From: Ulva prolifera
Lineage: Eukaryota; Chlorophyta; Ulvophyceae; Ulvales; Ulvaceae
Assembly (NCBI GenBank): GCA_023078555.1
Contig: CM041196.1
Coordinates: forward strand, 12,170,985 to 12,234,984
Length of the DNA: 64,000 bases
Direction: 5' to 3'
A model generated the notes under the pieces. That model searched no databases and was not told the origin of the DNA. It was given only the letters and a program-made list of their open reading frames with translations. How positions within the stretch are numbered: position 1 is the first letter of the stretch; each line of letters begins with the position of its first letter. A program made the translations under genes and the position numbers. Below, in pieces: positions 21,818 to 32,745 of the stretch.

Positions 21818-24800
21818 CTACACGCGCACCACGTTTGGCGAATGACTGTTGGCTGCTGCCGAGAAGGCACCGGTGGCCATACAGTGCCGGAGACTTGGCG
21901 CCAACTTATCTGCTGTAGCATGTGCCGTACTGGTATCAATGGGAGAGCACACGATGCCCCCAGCGCTTGACACGGTTCGGCCAGAAGCATTGTTCGCAGT
22001 GGCCCAATACTGCACACTTTGTGCACTCCTCCGGACTGGAACTAATTGGCATGGAACTGCGTCCAACTCTACGACGTATCTGCCGCCATACGCCCGAGAC
22101 CCCCTGTTTGCACCCGCCACACCGAAAAACTCAGGGGGACGTTTCAACACGGGATCTGGGGCGCGGGCACCCGGGGTGGCTGGCAAGGTGCATTTATACA
22201 GATCAGCAACCCCCAGGTACAATGGGTTTGGTTCCGCAACACATGACACGCAACTCACGCCATCCCGGGGCTGCAGACACGCCCTCATGAAATACTGCAG
22301 TTCCCCGACGTAATACGTCACTGTCCCGCCACCCCCGTCCCCGTCCCCCCCAATGAGGTACCTCAAGAGGCACCACTTGTTGCCTTTCTTCCCTTGCGTA
22401 GACTGTTGTGCGCAGCTGAACATATCTGCAACGCGGGATTGCATCTGGTGGAACTTCAGAAGTGTCACTGTACCCTCACGGCGAGCCTCATCAACAGTGC
22501 CATCCACCTTCAGGCCCAGAGCTCGGTGGATGGCCACGCCACGTGCATATCCAACCCCCCGGCGACAGTGAGTTGGCCAGCCCTCATCCTGTAGGGAATC
22601 CTGATGGGAGAGGAGGTACGGCAACCCTGTCAGCTCATCTCCCACGAAGTCAAGGGGGAGGACCTCTGCTGTCTCAGACTGGGCAGGAGCCCTGCCCACC
22701 CCGACGACCCTGCCGGTGATCCGGTCGCTGTCAACTGATTGATCCCCGTCAGCGGATCTGCCATTGCGAGTTCGTGCCCGCCGGCGTTTCTCCGTCGCTA
22801 TGGCATCCGACAGTGAGGTCATGGCAGCAGGCAGTGAAGCTGCATCATGCAGCAGCCGCATACATGTGCGGCGCAGCAGTTCATTGCTCACGTATACTTG
22901 TTCAGGGCAACGAGTCGATCGATATTTGATCAGTCTCTTCAAGAGCTGGACCATCCGCTCAATCCATAATTCAAGTCTGAAGAAGGATGCACCGCAGCAC
23001 CTCACCTGATCCGGAAGGTGACAAGCCGCCAGATGCAGCTTGTACGTGCTGAGAGCAGCGCCCTCAAACGTCTCCTCCGCCAGCTTGGCGTACTGCAGCA
23101 TCAATCGCTGTGCTTCCGTGATTCGGGCCGGTGTGTGCTGACCCTCTTCATATCTGAGAAAGTAGAGGGCCCCTGCTGGCAGGAGCCCCCACGACTGCTC
23201 AAACACTCTGCGTATGCGTTTCTCGGAGGCTTTCCACGGGAGATCGTGCAGGAGGTACATCGAGAATGTCTCGGTGAAGGCCAGCCAGTCTTCCATGAGC
23301 CAGCGACTGCGGTGCCTACGCAAACAGTCACCCTGACTCAGACGGGCTGCTTCAACAGGAGTGCACATGGTTCCCGTGTCCAAGTAACAGTCCGACAAGT
23401 GGCGCAGCCTCGGATGCGAGCAGGGCGTGCAGGCGATGGGACTGCGCACTTGGTGATGTCGGAGTACACCTTCTTGAAAAGAGAGGTCTGCATGATGTGG
23501 GGCGCTCTGGCAGCTATCGCCTTGACGACATCCTCTGGCAGTCGGAACAGGGCCCGGACGCCCGTCAATGGCGCCTTCTTGGACTTCTTCCGGCCCAGGG
23601 GAGGGAGCCACTGGTTCCAGAAGTCCATGAGCACACCGAGCAGAAACACGTGCGCCACTCCGAGCCGGAAGAAATGGCAGGGACTGCAACGTCACAGCGT
23701 AATTCGTAATCCATTACAAACTCAAGGGCCGGGCAGGGAGCAGCAGGCTGGGGGTGCTCGTACTTAAAGTAGGAGAGGAGACTGAAGAGCGGAGAACCTT
23801 TCACCCCCAGTAGCTTGTACTCGTCTTTGGCGAGCTTGGCCCTGGACTTCGGTGTCTTCCGGTCGCAATAGCGTTTCAAGGTTGGTGCGTGGACCTGCAA
23901 TACCACAGGCTTGGCCAGGGTTACCACAAGAAAAGCGCCGTATCACCTACGACGCGTGTTCGGTGTCAGAGGGGTGGGCAGGATGAGTGGGGGCACAGAG
24001 GGGGGGCCGGGGAGTAGGCCGCATGTGCACAGATGGCAATCGATGACACTGTGGATGGAATTGCACCTGAGCAGCAATCTTGTCGCCCTTTCGGCCACTG
24101 GCCAGGATCTCTGCCGCCGAGTACTTCAAGCGGTTGTCAGACTCCCAGGTACAGGGCTGCACATGCTGGGGCTCGGTCCACGCGGTCCGCGGCGGGTTGC
24201 CACCAGTGTCCGGTTGCACACTCCCAGGCACCATCCGGGGGTTTGCAGCTGAAGATGCCGCTTATTCCTCCGGGGTGAGTGATGTCCCTTTCAGAGGCCC
24301 GTCGGCATAGCAGGGCACGGGCTGATGCAGAGGGAGATGGTGTCCCATCCACCTGCATCGCCGTGGCATGCATGATAGCAATTGTAAGCGGGACAGGTAC
24401 GTGAGGCAGCACTAGCAGGAAAGTGTTTACACACGGAAGTGACCACCACGGACCTGACCGTGTTGGCGGGGTAATGCCACACGCCGTTTTGGTCACATCT
24501 GAAACATGCCCTCTTCGCTGTGTGGCCGATGATGTTGGTAAGTTTCTCCAGCCATGGGATATCCCCCTCCACACAGCACAGCACCGGCCACACGTGCAGT
24601 ACCTCACCCCCAGGCAGTGTGATTTCGAGTGCCTCTCCGCCAGCTCCTGCATTGAAGCCATCCCATGATGGCGGGGACAGATATACGTGGTCGGGAACTG
24701 TACACATCACCTGGCAGTGATGAGGCAGGCAAGGTGAGTGCGCGCCCGGATCATGCTTCTGGAAGAACGCCATCACGGACTCCAGAATGCTGGCCATGCA

Positions 24801-26479
24801 CGTCGGTTCGGATGGCCCCTCCACCACTCCAAGGGGAATCCAGGCCACATTGGTACTTGAGAGATGGGGCGGCAGGTCAAGCAGGCGGATCCCCCAGATG
24901 GTGACCCCGTGCTGCTTGTTGACATACAGCTGGGCCCCGCCCCCCCCTGCAGGAGACGCGACTGTCGGGACACGTGGCTGAGGGTCTCAATTCGCGGAGT
25001 GGCATATGCGTGCCGTTTCGGTGTGCCTGATAGCCACCTACTCAGTTGTGGAGATGGAGCGCACCGAGGCTGAACAGCAGGACAAGCTCCCGATGCTTTG
25101 GCTTGAGGATTTTTCCCCCACACGCCAGGTTGAGGGCCTTTCCAGCCGGGGAGTTGAGGAAGCTGCTTTTGTCTTTGACAGCTGTTGCCCTGGCTTCCCG
25201 TACGCTCGTCAGCAGCCCCGGCTGCAGGAGGAGGTCTTTCAGCGAGGCTTCTTCGCCAAAGAAGAAAGCTGAGCGCACTGGGACACCCTTCCCTGTGAGA
25301 TCGACATCGAATCGCTGTTGACAACAACCAGGGGTTCCGCAGGTGTCCGCCAGATGCTGGTGATGGTCACCCGGATCAAGTGGGGGGAACAAGGTCCAGC
25401 ATTGAACACAAACGTGGCGCGTCACAGAGGAAACAGGCGGGACACCCAAGACCGCCTTGACGAGGTGGAAGGAGGGGGGGAAAAAGTTGCCATCGGGTAG
25501 CAGGAGGTAATGTATGAACCTGCACCACGTATCGACGACCACGTCTTGTATGCGAAAGAGGCTCTTCAACTGGGCAATCCACATGCACACCGTGAGGACG
25601 GTGAGGGCGCTGCCAGTGTATATGTGTTTCATGCGTTGGTCATGCCACCAGGCGCCCGTGCCCTTCCGGGCCCCCGTGGTGGGGAGCGGGCCGCCGTCAT
25701 CCGCCTCCTGCATGTGCAACGATCCGGCCAGTCCCACGGAGGAGTACGAGCGGATTCACAGCATTGCATGTAATGGAAGATGAGGACACACCTCGGATTC
25801 GTCTGAACTGTAGTCCGTCTCTGAGGAGAAGGCAATGGAGTCTGCGTCTGAGATGTCTGAGTCGGCGTCTGAAAATTGTGCGGGGCCCTCGGCATAGTCA
25901 CTTTCGGACGGTGGGGGCAGCTGTACACAATCCCAACACATCAGAGTTGCTTTGGGCGAGCAGGCAAGATACAGCAAAGGGACAGGAGCGCTGACACCCA
26001 TGGCCATCACGAGCCGCTGTCATGCCGATCTGCATCATGATCAGGCAATCCGGGACTCAGCACGGTCAACTACCGCAGGTACGCACGTCGAAGAGGTCGT
26101 CGGAGTGGGCAGGGTCATTGGGGGGACCCCACATGTCTGGAGAGGATGGTGGTCTCCCAGGGGGACCGGCCCCGTCGTGTATGCCGATGACGTCATCATC
26201 GGCAGCAGCGGAGGTCGGGCCCGTGCCTGGCCTCGAGACTGGGCCCGCGTCGTCGTGTCCACCAGCGGCTCTCCGCGCTGCGGCTGCTGCACTCAGTAAC
26301 CTGCTTCAGGGATCGTGATGGTTTTGGGCGGTGGTGTGCCGGGCAAACTTCTCACCACAGGCTAGACACTGGTATTTCAACGGTTCCTTCCCCGTCGGCT
26401 CGGGAGGGACCAGGCGCTTACAGTTCGCTTTGGCAATCAACTCGTTCACCTCATACCTCTTCCGTCTAGACTCGGCCAT
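21818..26479 (-). CDS. Tnp2-type (CACTA-like) transposase of element B, multi-exon
   Basis: The ATG at 26479 opens a short exon with a C2H2-like finger (YQCLACGEKFARHTTAQNHH). An acidic Ser/Asp/Glu segment follows at 25756-26010. Block 25737-25042 has RHVCVQCWTLFPP and a further Cys cluster (TCGTPGC), the Tnp2 N-terminal zinc region. Block 24960-24291 has GAQLYVNKQHGVTIWG, LLDLP, EGPSEPT, HVWPVLCCVEGDIP and CFRCD, the DDE catalytic core region of Transposase_21. Block 23658-23338 has HVFLLGVLMDFW. Block about 23330-21818 has LMEDWLAFTETFS, LYFLRYEEGQHT and HLPDQVR with ELWIERMVQLLKR, a DUF4218-like region. A C-terminal extension follows. Several blocks lie in different frames, consistent with introns, but I did not fix the splice sites. 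It appears less decayed than element A and could be the active source, which is unproven. Confidence 0.72.
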
Positions 26480-26786
26480 CGTAGCCAGCCGTAGTTGAGC
26501 ATACTTGTGACGAAGTTTTTACGACAGAGCGGCCTCTGGTGGTTACCGTTCCTACGATGGCATTAAGTACCACAAAGACCTCCCTGTCGTCTACCGTGTT
26601 CGCCCTGTCGCCACGATATCTGGCGAGGCGCCGGGGTATCGCGGCAGCCAAACCTTTGAAGGCAGACCGCACGACGACGATACATCGGCATACCATTCAA
26701 AGCACGGAGCAGCAAAGCATGGGCGAACGACGCGATCTGTTAGCTGTCATACGAAAAGACCATCCACAGTACCGACTGTATACGTG

Positions 26787-26792
26787 TATAAA
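26787..26792 (+). promoter_or_regulatory. TATA box of the element B companion gene
   Basis: TATAAA lies 25 bp before the ATG at 26817, so transcription would start very close to the start codon. It sits in the 337-bp interval between the two divergent genes of element B. Confidence 0.45.
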
Positions 26793-26816
26793 GTCCGCTT
26801 TCTCTAATCCTCCACC

Positions 26817-29250
26817 ATGTCCAACCTGCAGTTCACGTTCCTCCGCGCCTCGCCCGTCATCATCGAGAAAGAAGTTGTAGATGATGCTGACAACGGAGCA
26901 GGGATGCTTAACGTGCTGGTCAGCAACGTGTGGAGCAGGGGTGCCGGCGTCGACGGGTTGACTTTGACGTCAACCGTCGACAAAGACAGCTCCGTTGATG
27001 TCGACAGTGTGGAGAAACTGATGACGTGCGTAAAGTACTTCTTCAGGAAAGGCACAATCGCTTGACTGCTGAAGCCGCCCGTGCTGGTGAAGGCGCTGGG
27101 CAAGGGCAGAGGGAGCGTGGGACAAGCGTCGGCAGCCGTCGGCACTGCACACTCCACAGCTACGGCCTTGACTGCGGACCCCAAAGCTGACGTGCGTTGG
27201 GAAAAGATGAAGGATGCGGTGCTGATGTGGACGGAAGGGATGAGATCGAAGGTGGAGGGAATGGCCGCTGCCCACAAGGAAGGCAAGCTCGTGCAGGCAC
27301 TAGTGAACCTGAAAGCCCCAGCCGACGAGAAGGTGTGGGTCGGGAGTATTCTAACGAAAAAGCAGGCGGACGCGCTCGGCAAAGCTGCATATGGGGTACG
27401 GCTGCTGTCTCCGACTAACAACGTGATTGCAACGTGAGGTCCACTACCACCCCGTCAGGGCCACGGGATCGCATGCCACCGACTTTCAGTGTAGTTTCTT
27501 GCGGCACTTCACCATCGCCATTCGCGGTCAGAATGCAGTGACGGGTATCGTGTACAGGATGGCAAAACAGGTGAAGCGTACGAAGTTGCGACTAATATCA
27601 ATCATGCTTTCTACAGCCAGCACAAGCATTTGAACACCACGACCAAAGAGTGTGCCTCTGCTGATGCTCGGGTTATGCCGTACCTGTTGCCGTGCCCAAC
27701 GGTGGCGGAGAAGGGGAGCATACAATATCCGCCCAGACGGAGGTGACCCGATGTGCAGGAAGTATGCGAGACGGGCGTGGGACCATAACACGGCGCTGCG
27801 GAGGAATCCCGACTCTCGCGAGCAGAGGAAGCTTCAAGCGGCAATGCAAGTGTTCCAGAACTCCAAGGCATGTCCTCCTCCTTGGCCAGAGCTGGAGTGG
27901 CCATTCGGCGAATGGCCACTCCAGCGTGTCATGCATTGTCTTGCACTGCACGGGCCTGGAGTGGCCATTCGGCGAATGGCCACTCCAGCGTGTCATGCAT
28001 TGTCTTGCACTGCACGCGCCTGGAGTGGCCATTCGCCGAATGGCCACTCCAGCGCGTCATGCATTGTCTTGCACTGCACGCGCCTGGAGTGGCCATTCGC
28101 CGAATGGCCACTCCAGCGCGGCGCGGCCTGCATGAATCTGCACTTGCATAGGCACTGACTGGCCATTCGGCGAATGGCCACTGTGTTCCAACAAACGTGA
28201 TTCGTGCGCAGTTCACCGTTAGAGGAGACCGCCTCCCTATTGCTGACGAACCCATGAAAACCCCCCAGGCATGGGCTATGGAGGACGGTCTGTATGTGTG
28301 CGAAGGAATCGCCAATGTTGCTGCAGCCAAGCGCGCCCTCGAAGGGACCGCTGACTCTCCCGTCCAACGGGGCAAGAGACCAAAGAAGACCGGGAAGGTA
28401 CAATCTCACCACACGCTGTACTGCCCGCCTGAGGGTGGCCATTAAGTGGTACCAGGATTGCACGGGCGCCTGTGTGAGCGGCATGTGCCATGATTCGAGA
28501 CAGCCATGCGGGTACAGGCTCCTACCGCATTCAAGTCAGGAAGACGGGGCACTCATTCCAGCAGCGGACGGCGCACAATGCTCGCTGACCTTTCTCCCCG
28601 GCGGCCAGGCCTCCAGTGAGAACCAAAGGGAGACCGCAATGCTGCTCAGGACAGTGAGCACCAGCCGGACGAGGTGGGTCACGATCAGACGGAGGAAAAT
28701 GAAGAGCCTGATTCTCCCCAGCGTGCAGACGATCGATGCAAGTCCCCGGAGATGGAACTACAAGACGTGGCGCCGGTATGTCCTCTTATGATGTGTGCCA
28801 ATGTGTGCCTAGTCCGATTGTAATTGCCCCACCCATCATCAGACCAGGTGTAGAAGCGCATGTACGTTGCAGAAGCCCAACAGAGCTCTCGAGAAGCGAA
28901 AGGCCAAGGCAGAAAAGGAGGCCGCCCTACAAGCGCGTAGGGATATTCGGAAAAAGATTGAGGATTGCAAGGCTAAGCTGGCAACGCATCAGCCCAAAAG
29001 CAAGGGTCCGAGTGTGCAGAAATTAAAACAACAGATTAGTGTATTGAGGGTATGTCGCTACCCCGATACACTTGATCTGACATGTATCACCAATGTCTGC
29101 AATCCCAGGTTGTAGCACTATTTGTGTGACAGTCACTCGGACAACGAATGCATCGGAACCGTGCACTCATGCAGCTGGTATTGCATGCAAGACGAGTTAT
29201 CAAAGGTTCAAGACTCCATAATTGACGGCCTCCCGGACGAGGACGAGTAG
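26817..29250 (+). pseudogene. Companion gene of element B (unknown function, multi-exon)
   Basis: The ATG at 26817 opens a frame that continues to 27437 with a single TGA at 27063-27065. The sequence on both sides stays homologous to the companion gene of element A (block 3868-3197). Shared positions include a G-x-ML-x-x-LV motif early, EKMKDAVLM, AAHKEGK, KVWVGS and a terminal YGVRL. A later block at about 27540-27750 (NINHAFYSQHKHL) matches the second block of the A gene. Further coding-like blocks are VIRAQFTVRGDRLPIADEPM (28200) and a lysine-rich coiled-coil stretch at 28876-29050 (KRKAKAEKEAALQARRDIRK), as in the last block of the A gene. A palindromic repeat array lies between blocks, probably in an intron. 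Being head-to-head with the transposase in two diverged elements suggests it works in transposition. No domain is recognised. Confidence 0.6.
27892..28180. repeat. Array of palindromic 64-bp repeats
   Basis: Four units start at 27892, 27956, 28020 and 28084, period exactly 64. Each holds a 33-bp palindrome with 16-bp arms (CTGGAGTGGCCATTCG) and a single central base that is G in the first two and C in the last two. A 31-bp spacer ends each unit. A fifth, shorter palindrome is centred at 28170. Because 64 is not a multiple of 3, all frames are read through the array, which explains the similar-looking ORFs on both strands. Confidence 0.9.
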
Positions 29251-30286
29251 ACATGCCAGTGCATTGCATGCTTGTAGTTGGGTCACCTCAGGACCATCTT
29301 GCAGCCTGTACATAGGTCCTTTGCCCGGTCATGTCCAGGGAATGTCAGGGAGCCTGTCCTGAGGGAATGTATGGGAGTGTGAGCTATGTATGAAGCTCGA
29401 TCTGAACAAGGAAAGCGCAAGCCATGTAAGCACCTACATCATATGAATGCAGGCAAGTTGCCATCTCCAGTGCCGTGTACATGTGCCTCAAATGATAACA
29501 AACAAATCCACCCCATCATGCTTCCACTCTCCTGCCTTAAGGCTACACCCTGCTTACACGAGCGCGACCAAGTCTGATCCGGAAATGACGCCCATGACGC
29601 CTCTGCTGAAGCATGGCGCCACGCGCGTGTCTACAAGTGCACATCATTCGTGACCATGCGTGAGTATCCCAAGCCATACGGGTACAAGACGTCGGGAGGC
29701 CACCACTCCTAAGGCCCAGCCCGTACTTCCCGCATCCCCGAGGCGGAAGTCAGACGGATACGAGATGGATCCGAAATTTAGTGCAACCGTCCGCAGCCCG
29801 TCCGCCGGACGCATAACGGAACCGACTTATCTTCCGTACATCCTCCTGTTGTGCTCCGAAAACAGGCTTGCCACAAAAGGCGTTGCCCTAGGGCGTACCG
29901 GACGGGAATCGGAAAATCCTACCTACCTCTGCCCCACCTCCGCCACAACGATCCGATACTCCGTGCAACCTACGTCCGGCCTCCACCGATTCTCCGAAGG
30001 CTCTCCAACTGCCCCTCCGTACACACTACGTCAGCTCTCCGAATCACCGTGTTGCCATTCTTCTAGTGCCTGTTCATGTCGTGCGCGCAAAGTCTGCGGT
30101 TGAACTGCCTCTTTGGCTTTGTCCTTGTGAAACATGCACACACCTCACACATTGTTGCTCCCTGCTACTATTGTAGTACCTGGCTAGCTGCCCTGGGCGT
30201 CAGGCCGCCCGTCTTCGCACATGCGGCGCAATCTGTCCTTGGCATCCACAATCCGGCTGCTCTAGTCTCTCCAGCAAGCGAAATTA
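29251..30286. other. No gene seen between element B and the 46-residue repeat ORF
   Basis: Only short overlapping frames are present. The first part probably contains the right end of element B, but no terminal repeat could be matched to the 18.4-kb side by eye. Confidence 0.3.
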
Positions 30287-30403
30287 GTGTTAGCTGCATG
30301 GCCTGTACTCGCTCTTTCAAGGCCGGAGCAGTACAGATTTGTTCGGTGCGGCACGAGGTGCATCTGTGTCAATACCGGTGTTTGTGAGGGGGGTGTCTGG
30401 GAG

Positions 30404-31153
30404 ATGAGGCCCCCTGCAGTCGGGTTTCCGGGCTGGGGATCTTCCCGTGCGTCTGTTGTCTTGACCCCCTGTCATCGCAACGTGGTTCAGTGGCATGTCC
30501 ACTGCACTGCTTGTGCGGGCAGAGGGCATGGCAGCACAAAAACCATGCATCACCACAATGCTGTTGCAGCCAATGTCTGCAGATTCAGTGGCATATCCTC
30601 TGCAATGTCAGTGGAGGCAGAGAGCACGGAAAGCCCAGAAACAGCAGCATACACAGTTCTGTGCTGTTTCTGTAAAAGGTTGCAGTGCCATGCCATGTGC
30701 ACTGTTCGACATTGTAGGCAAAGGTATTGGCATACTGTGATGAAGATTGTTTCAAAGCTATTTGGAAGCAGCAGGAAATCCATTCGTTGCCGCTCCACAG
30801 ATGCTGGCAAGGCTGGAGATGTCAGTGCTGATGACCTGGACCTTAAACATCGTAGGCAAAGGTATTGGCATGCTGTGATGAAGATTGTTCCAAAGCTATC
30901 TGGAGGCAGCAGGAAATCCATTCGTTGCCGCTCCACAGATGCTGGCAAGGCTGGAGATGTCAGTGCTGAGGATCTGGACCTCAGACATCGTAGGCAAAGG
31001 TATTGGCATGCTGTGATGAAGATTGTTCCAAAGCTATCTGGAAGCAGCAGGAAATCCATTCGTTGCTGCTCCACAGATGCAGGCAAGGCTGGAGATGTCA
31101 GTGCTGAGGATCTGCGCCTCAGACATGTTAGAAACCGTATTGGCATGCTGTAA
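30404..31153 (+). CDS. ORF with 46-residue tandem repeats, unknown function
   Basis: The frame is open to a TAA at 31151-31153. The first in-frame ATG is at 30404, since the frame further upstream begins only with GTG. The C-terminal half consists of three 46-residue repeats plus a short remnant. Each repeat contains RQRYWH, VMKIV(P/S)KL, SRKSIRC, STDAGKAGDVSA and ends DLxLRH or DLDLKH, so it is rich in basic and Ser residues. The minus strand (31191-30550) is also open through the repeats, so the coding strand is not certain. I recognise no family. Some copies differ by only a few bases, so the array is recent. It could be a repeat-protein gene or a minisatellite that happens to be open. Confidence 0.35.
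   Translation: MRPPAVGFPGWGSSRASVVLTPCHRNVVQWHVHCTACAGRGHGSTKTMHHHNAVAANVCRFSGISSAMSVEAESTESPETAAYTVLCCFCKRLQCHAMCTVRHCRQRYWHTVMKIVSKLFGSSRKSIRCRSTDAGKAGDVSADDLDLKHRRQRYWHAVMKIVPKLSGGSRKSIRCRSTDAGKAGDVSAEDLDLRHRRQRYWHAVMKIVPKLSGSSRKSIRCCSTDAGKAGDVSAEDLRLRHVRNRIGML
30710..31123 (+). repeat. Three tandem 138-bp units
   Basis: Units start at 30710, 30848 and 30986, each beginning CAT(T/C)GTAGGCAAAGG. A degenerate fourth copy starts at 31124 and fades out by about 31185. The period of 138 is 46 codons. Confidence 0.92.
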
Positions 31154-31191
31154 CTACAGTGGTGGGAAAGGTGTCTAGAAGCAGCAGACAT

Positions 31192-32745
31192 GTCATTGTG
31201 CCATACAGTGGCTCTGCCAAAATTTCAGGCACGGATCGGCTGCGGAGCAGCAGATTTGCACGGGCAGACTTTGTTACTTGAAAGCGATACAAAACTCATT
31301 GCGTATTCCCCGGAAAGCATCTTCCTGTTCAAGGCGTCGTGTACGGCTGACGCTACTGGTTGTCGAATGCGCTTCTGTCCCGGTCGCCACTCGAGAAACG
31401 AGGTTCTTGTGCACGCTCTATCTCCCGGCTTCAGCGGCTCGATGCAAAGTCAAGCACCGACCTTGTAGCACAAAGGTTATGCTTTGTACTGTATGTACGC
31501 AGTGTTCGCCGACGTGGTGTTTCATGCCGGTCTGGGGTGGTTGAATAGTCAGGCCAAAGAAGCCCTCGAATACACTGCACCGCAGCATTGCGACTGGAAG
31601 CTGCTTGAGCGCCTCGAATTCTTCTAGTATGTAATTGTCTATTGCGTTGTGACCTAGAGTAGCTTGATGGAAACGCTGCATCAACGGACGACCGGGCTTG
31701 TTAGCGGCAGCCGCGCGTTATCTTGACCACTGCCCAGGCAGCTTACGGATGTCCTGCCGAATATGCAATCAAGGTATGCCACTGTAGCTACGGTGGATCT
31801 GGCTCACCTGGGTGCGCCATGTAATTGGGTGCGCCAGTGCGGGGTGCGCGCATTATTGAAATACAAGAAATGGTACGGGACAGCGTTTTAAGGCCGCAGA
31901 CGTGGCTCGTCACTCATGTTATGGCATTTTATACGGAATCACAGTCATTTCTGGTCGTGTAGACCTTTCAGGCGCTGGCGTGGACTTTTTCTTGCGCACT
32001 GTAAGGGTGCGCGATGCTGCTCGGAGCGTAAATACCGGGCGAGCGGCATAGTGAACTACTAGGTTGCGCTACGATCGATGGTACGTGTAAGCCAGAAACA
32101 TTCATATGAATATATGCGTGATGTCAGTGTACGATGAGCATCTCACAGAATTTTGTTGATAAGTTGCTTTAAAGTCTGCGCACCGACGCAAGTGCGCCCC
32201 AGGTTTGGGTGCGCAGCTGTACAGTGCATGGCTTCGTGGCTGTGCCTACAGCTGGCGAGTTGTTTAGAAGTGAAAGCTGCATTGCGCATATCAATGCATC
32301 TAACGATGCCCCGTGTGAGTGTTGCTTTGTCTATACCGTTCTATACCGTTCTGATCGATGTCTTGTTGAGCCTATCATCGGGACAGATCGTCAAGCGGTC
32401 CGTTGATAGCTTGAAATTTCGGGGTGATGATGTCGTAGAGGCTGCATGTGCACCTGTAAATAGTCGAGCCTTGTGTCGTGTGGTGATGCACGCACCTGGA
32501 GTGGGTTGCCTGTGTGTCGGTGAGTGTCCATGCCTAGGACCGCCTTCCATACCAGCATTCGCGGGCGTACGTGTGCCAGTCTCCCCGCGCACACAATGCC
32601 TTCTAATTGTAGATGGTGTGGTACATGCAGCAGTCTTGTATCCTCTACAGAAGCGGTGAACCCTCCTCGAGACCTGATCAGATTGCCAAAATCGCGAGTC
32701 GCACAGTTTCGATGTTTTCGGTGAAACCCATCGTGGAACCCGCCC
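31192..32745. other. Gene-free stretch with GGTGCGC motifs, possible left end of element C
   Basis: GGTGCGC occurs at 31811, 31828 and 31842, again near 32006 and 32205, and inverted near 32174. A second group lies at 44660-44700. Clustered short motifs near termini are typical of CACTA-like elements, where they bind the accessory protein. No coding block is convincing here. Confidence 0.3.

Noticed and set aside
27892-28180. CRISPR array (regular repeats with palindromes)
   Set aside because: The spacers are identical between units and the palindrome is the repeat itself. The setting is eukaryotic and no cas gene is present.
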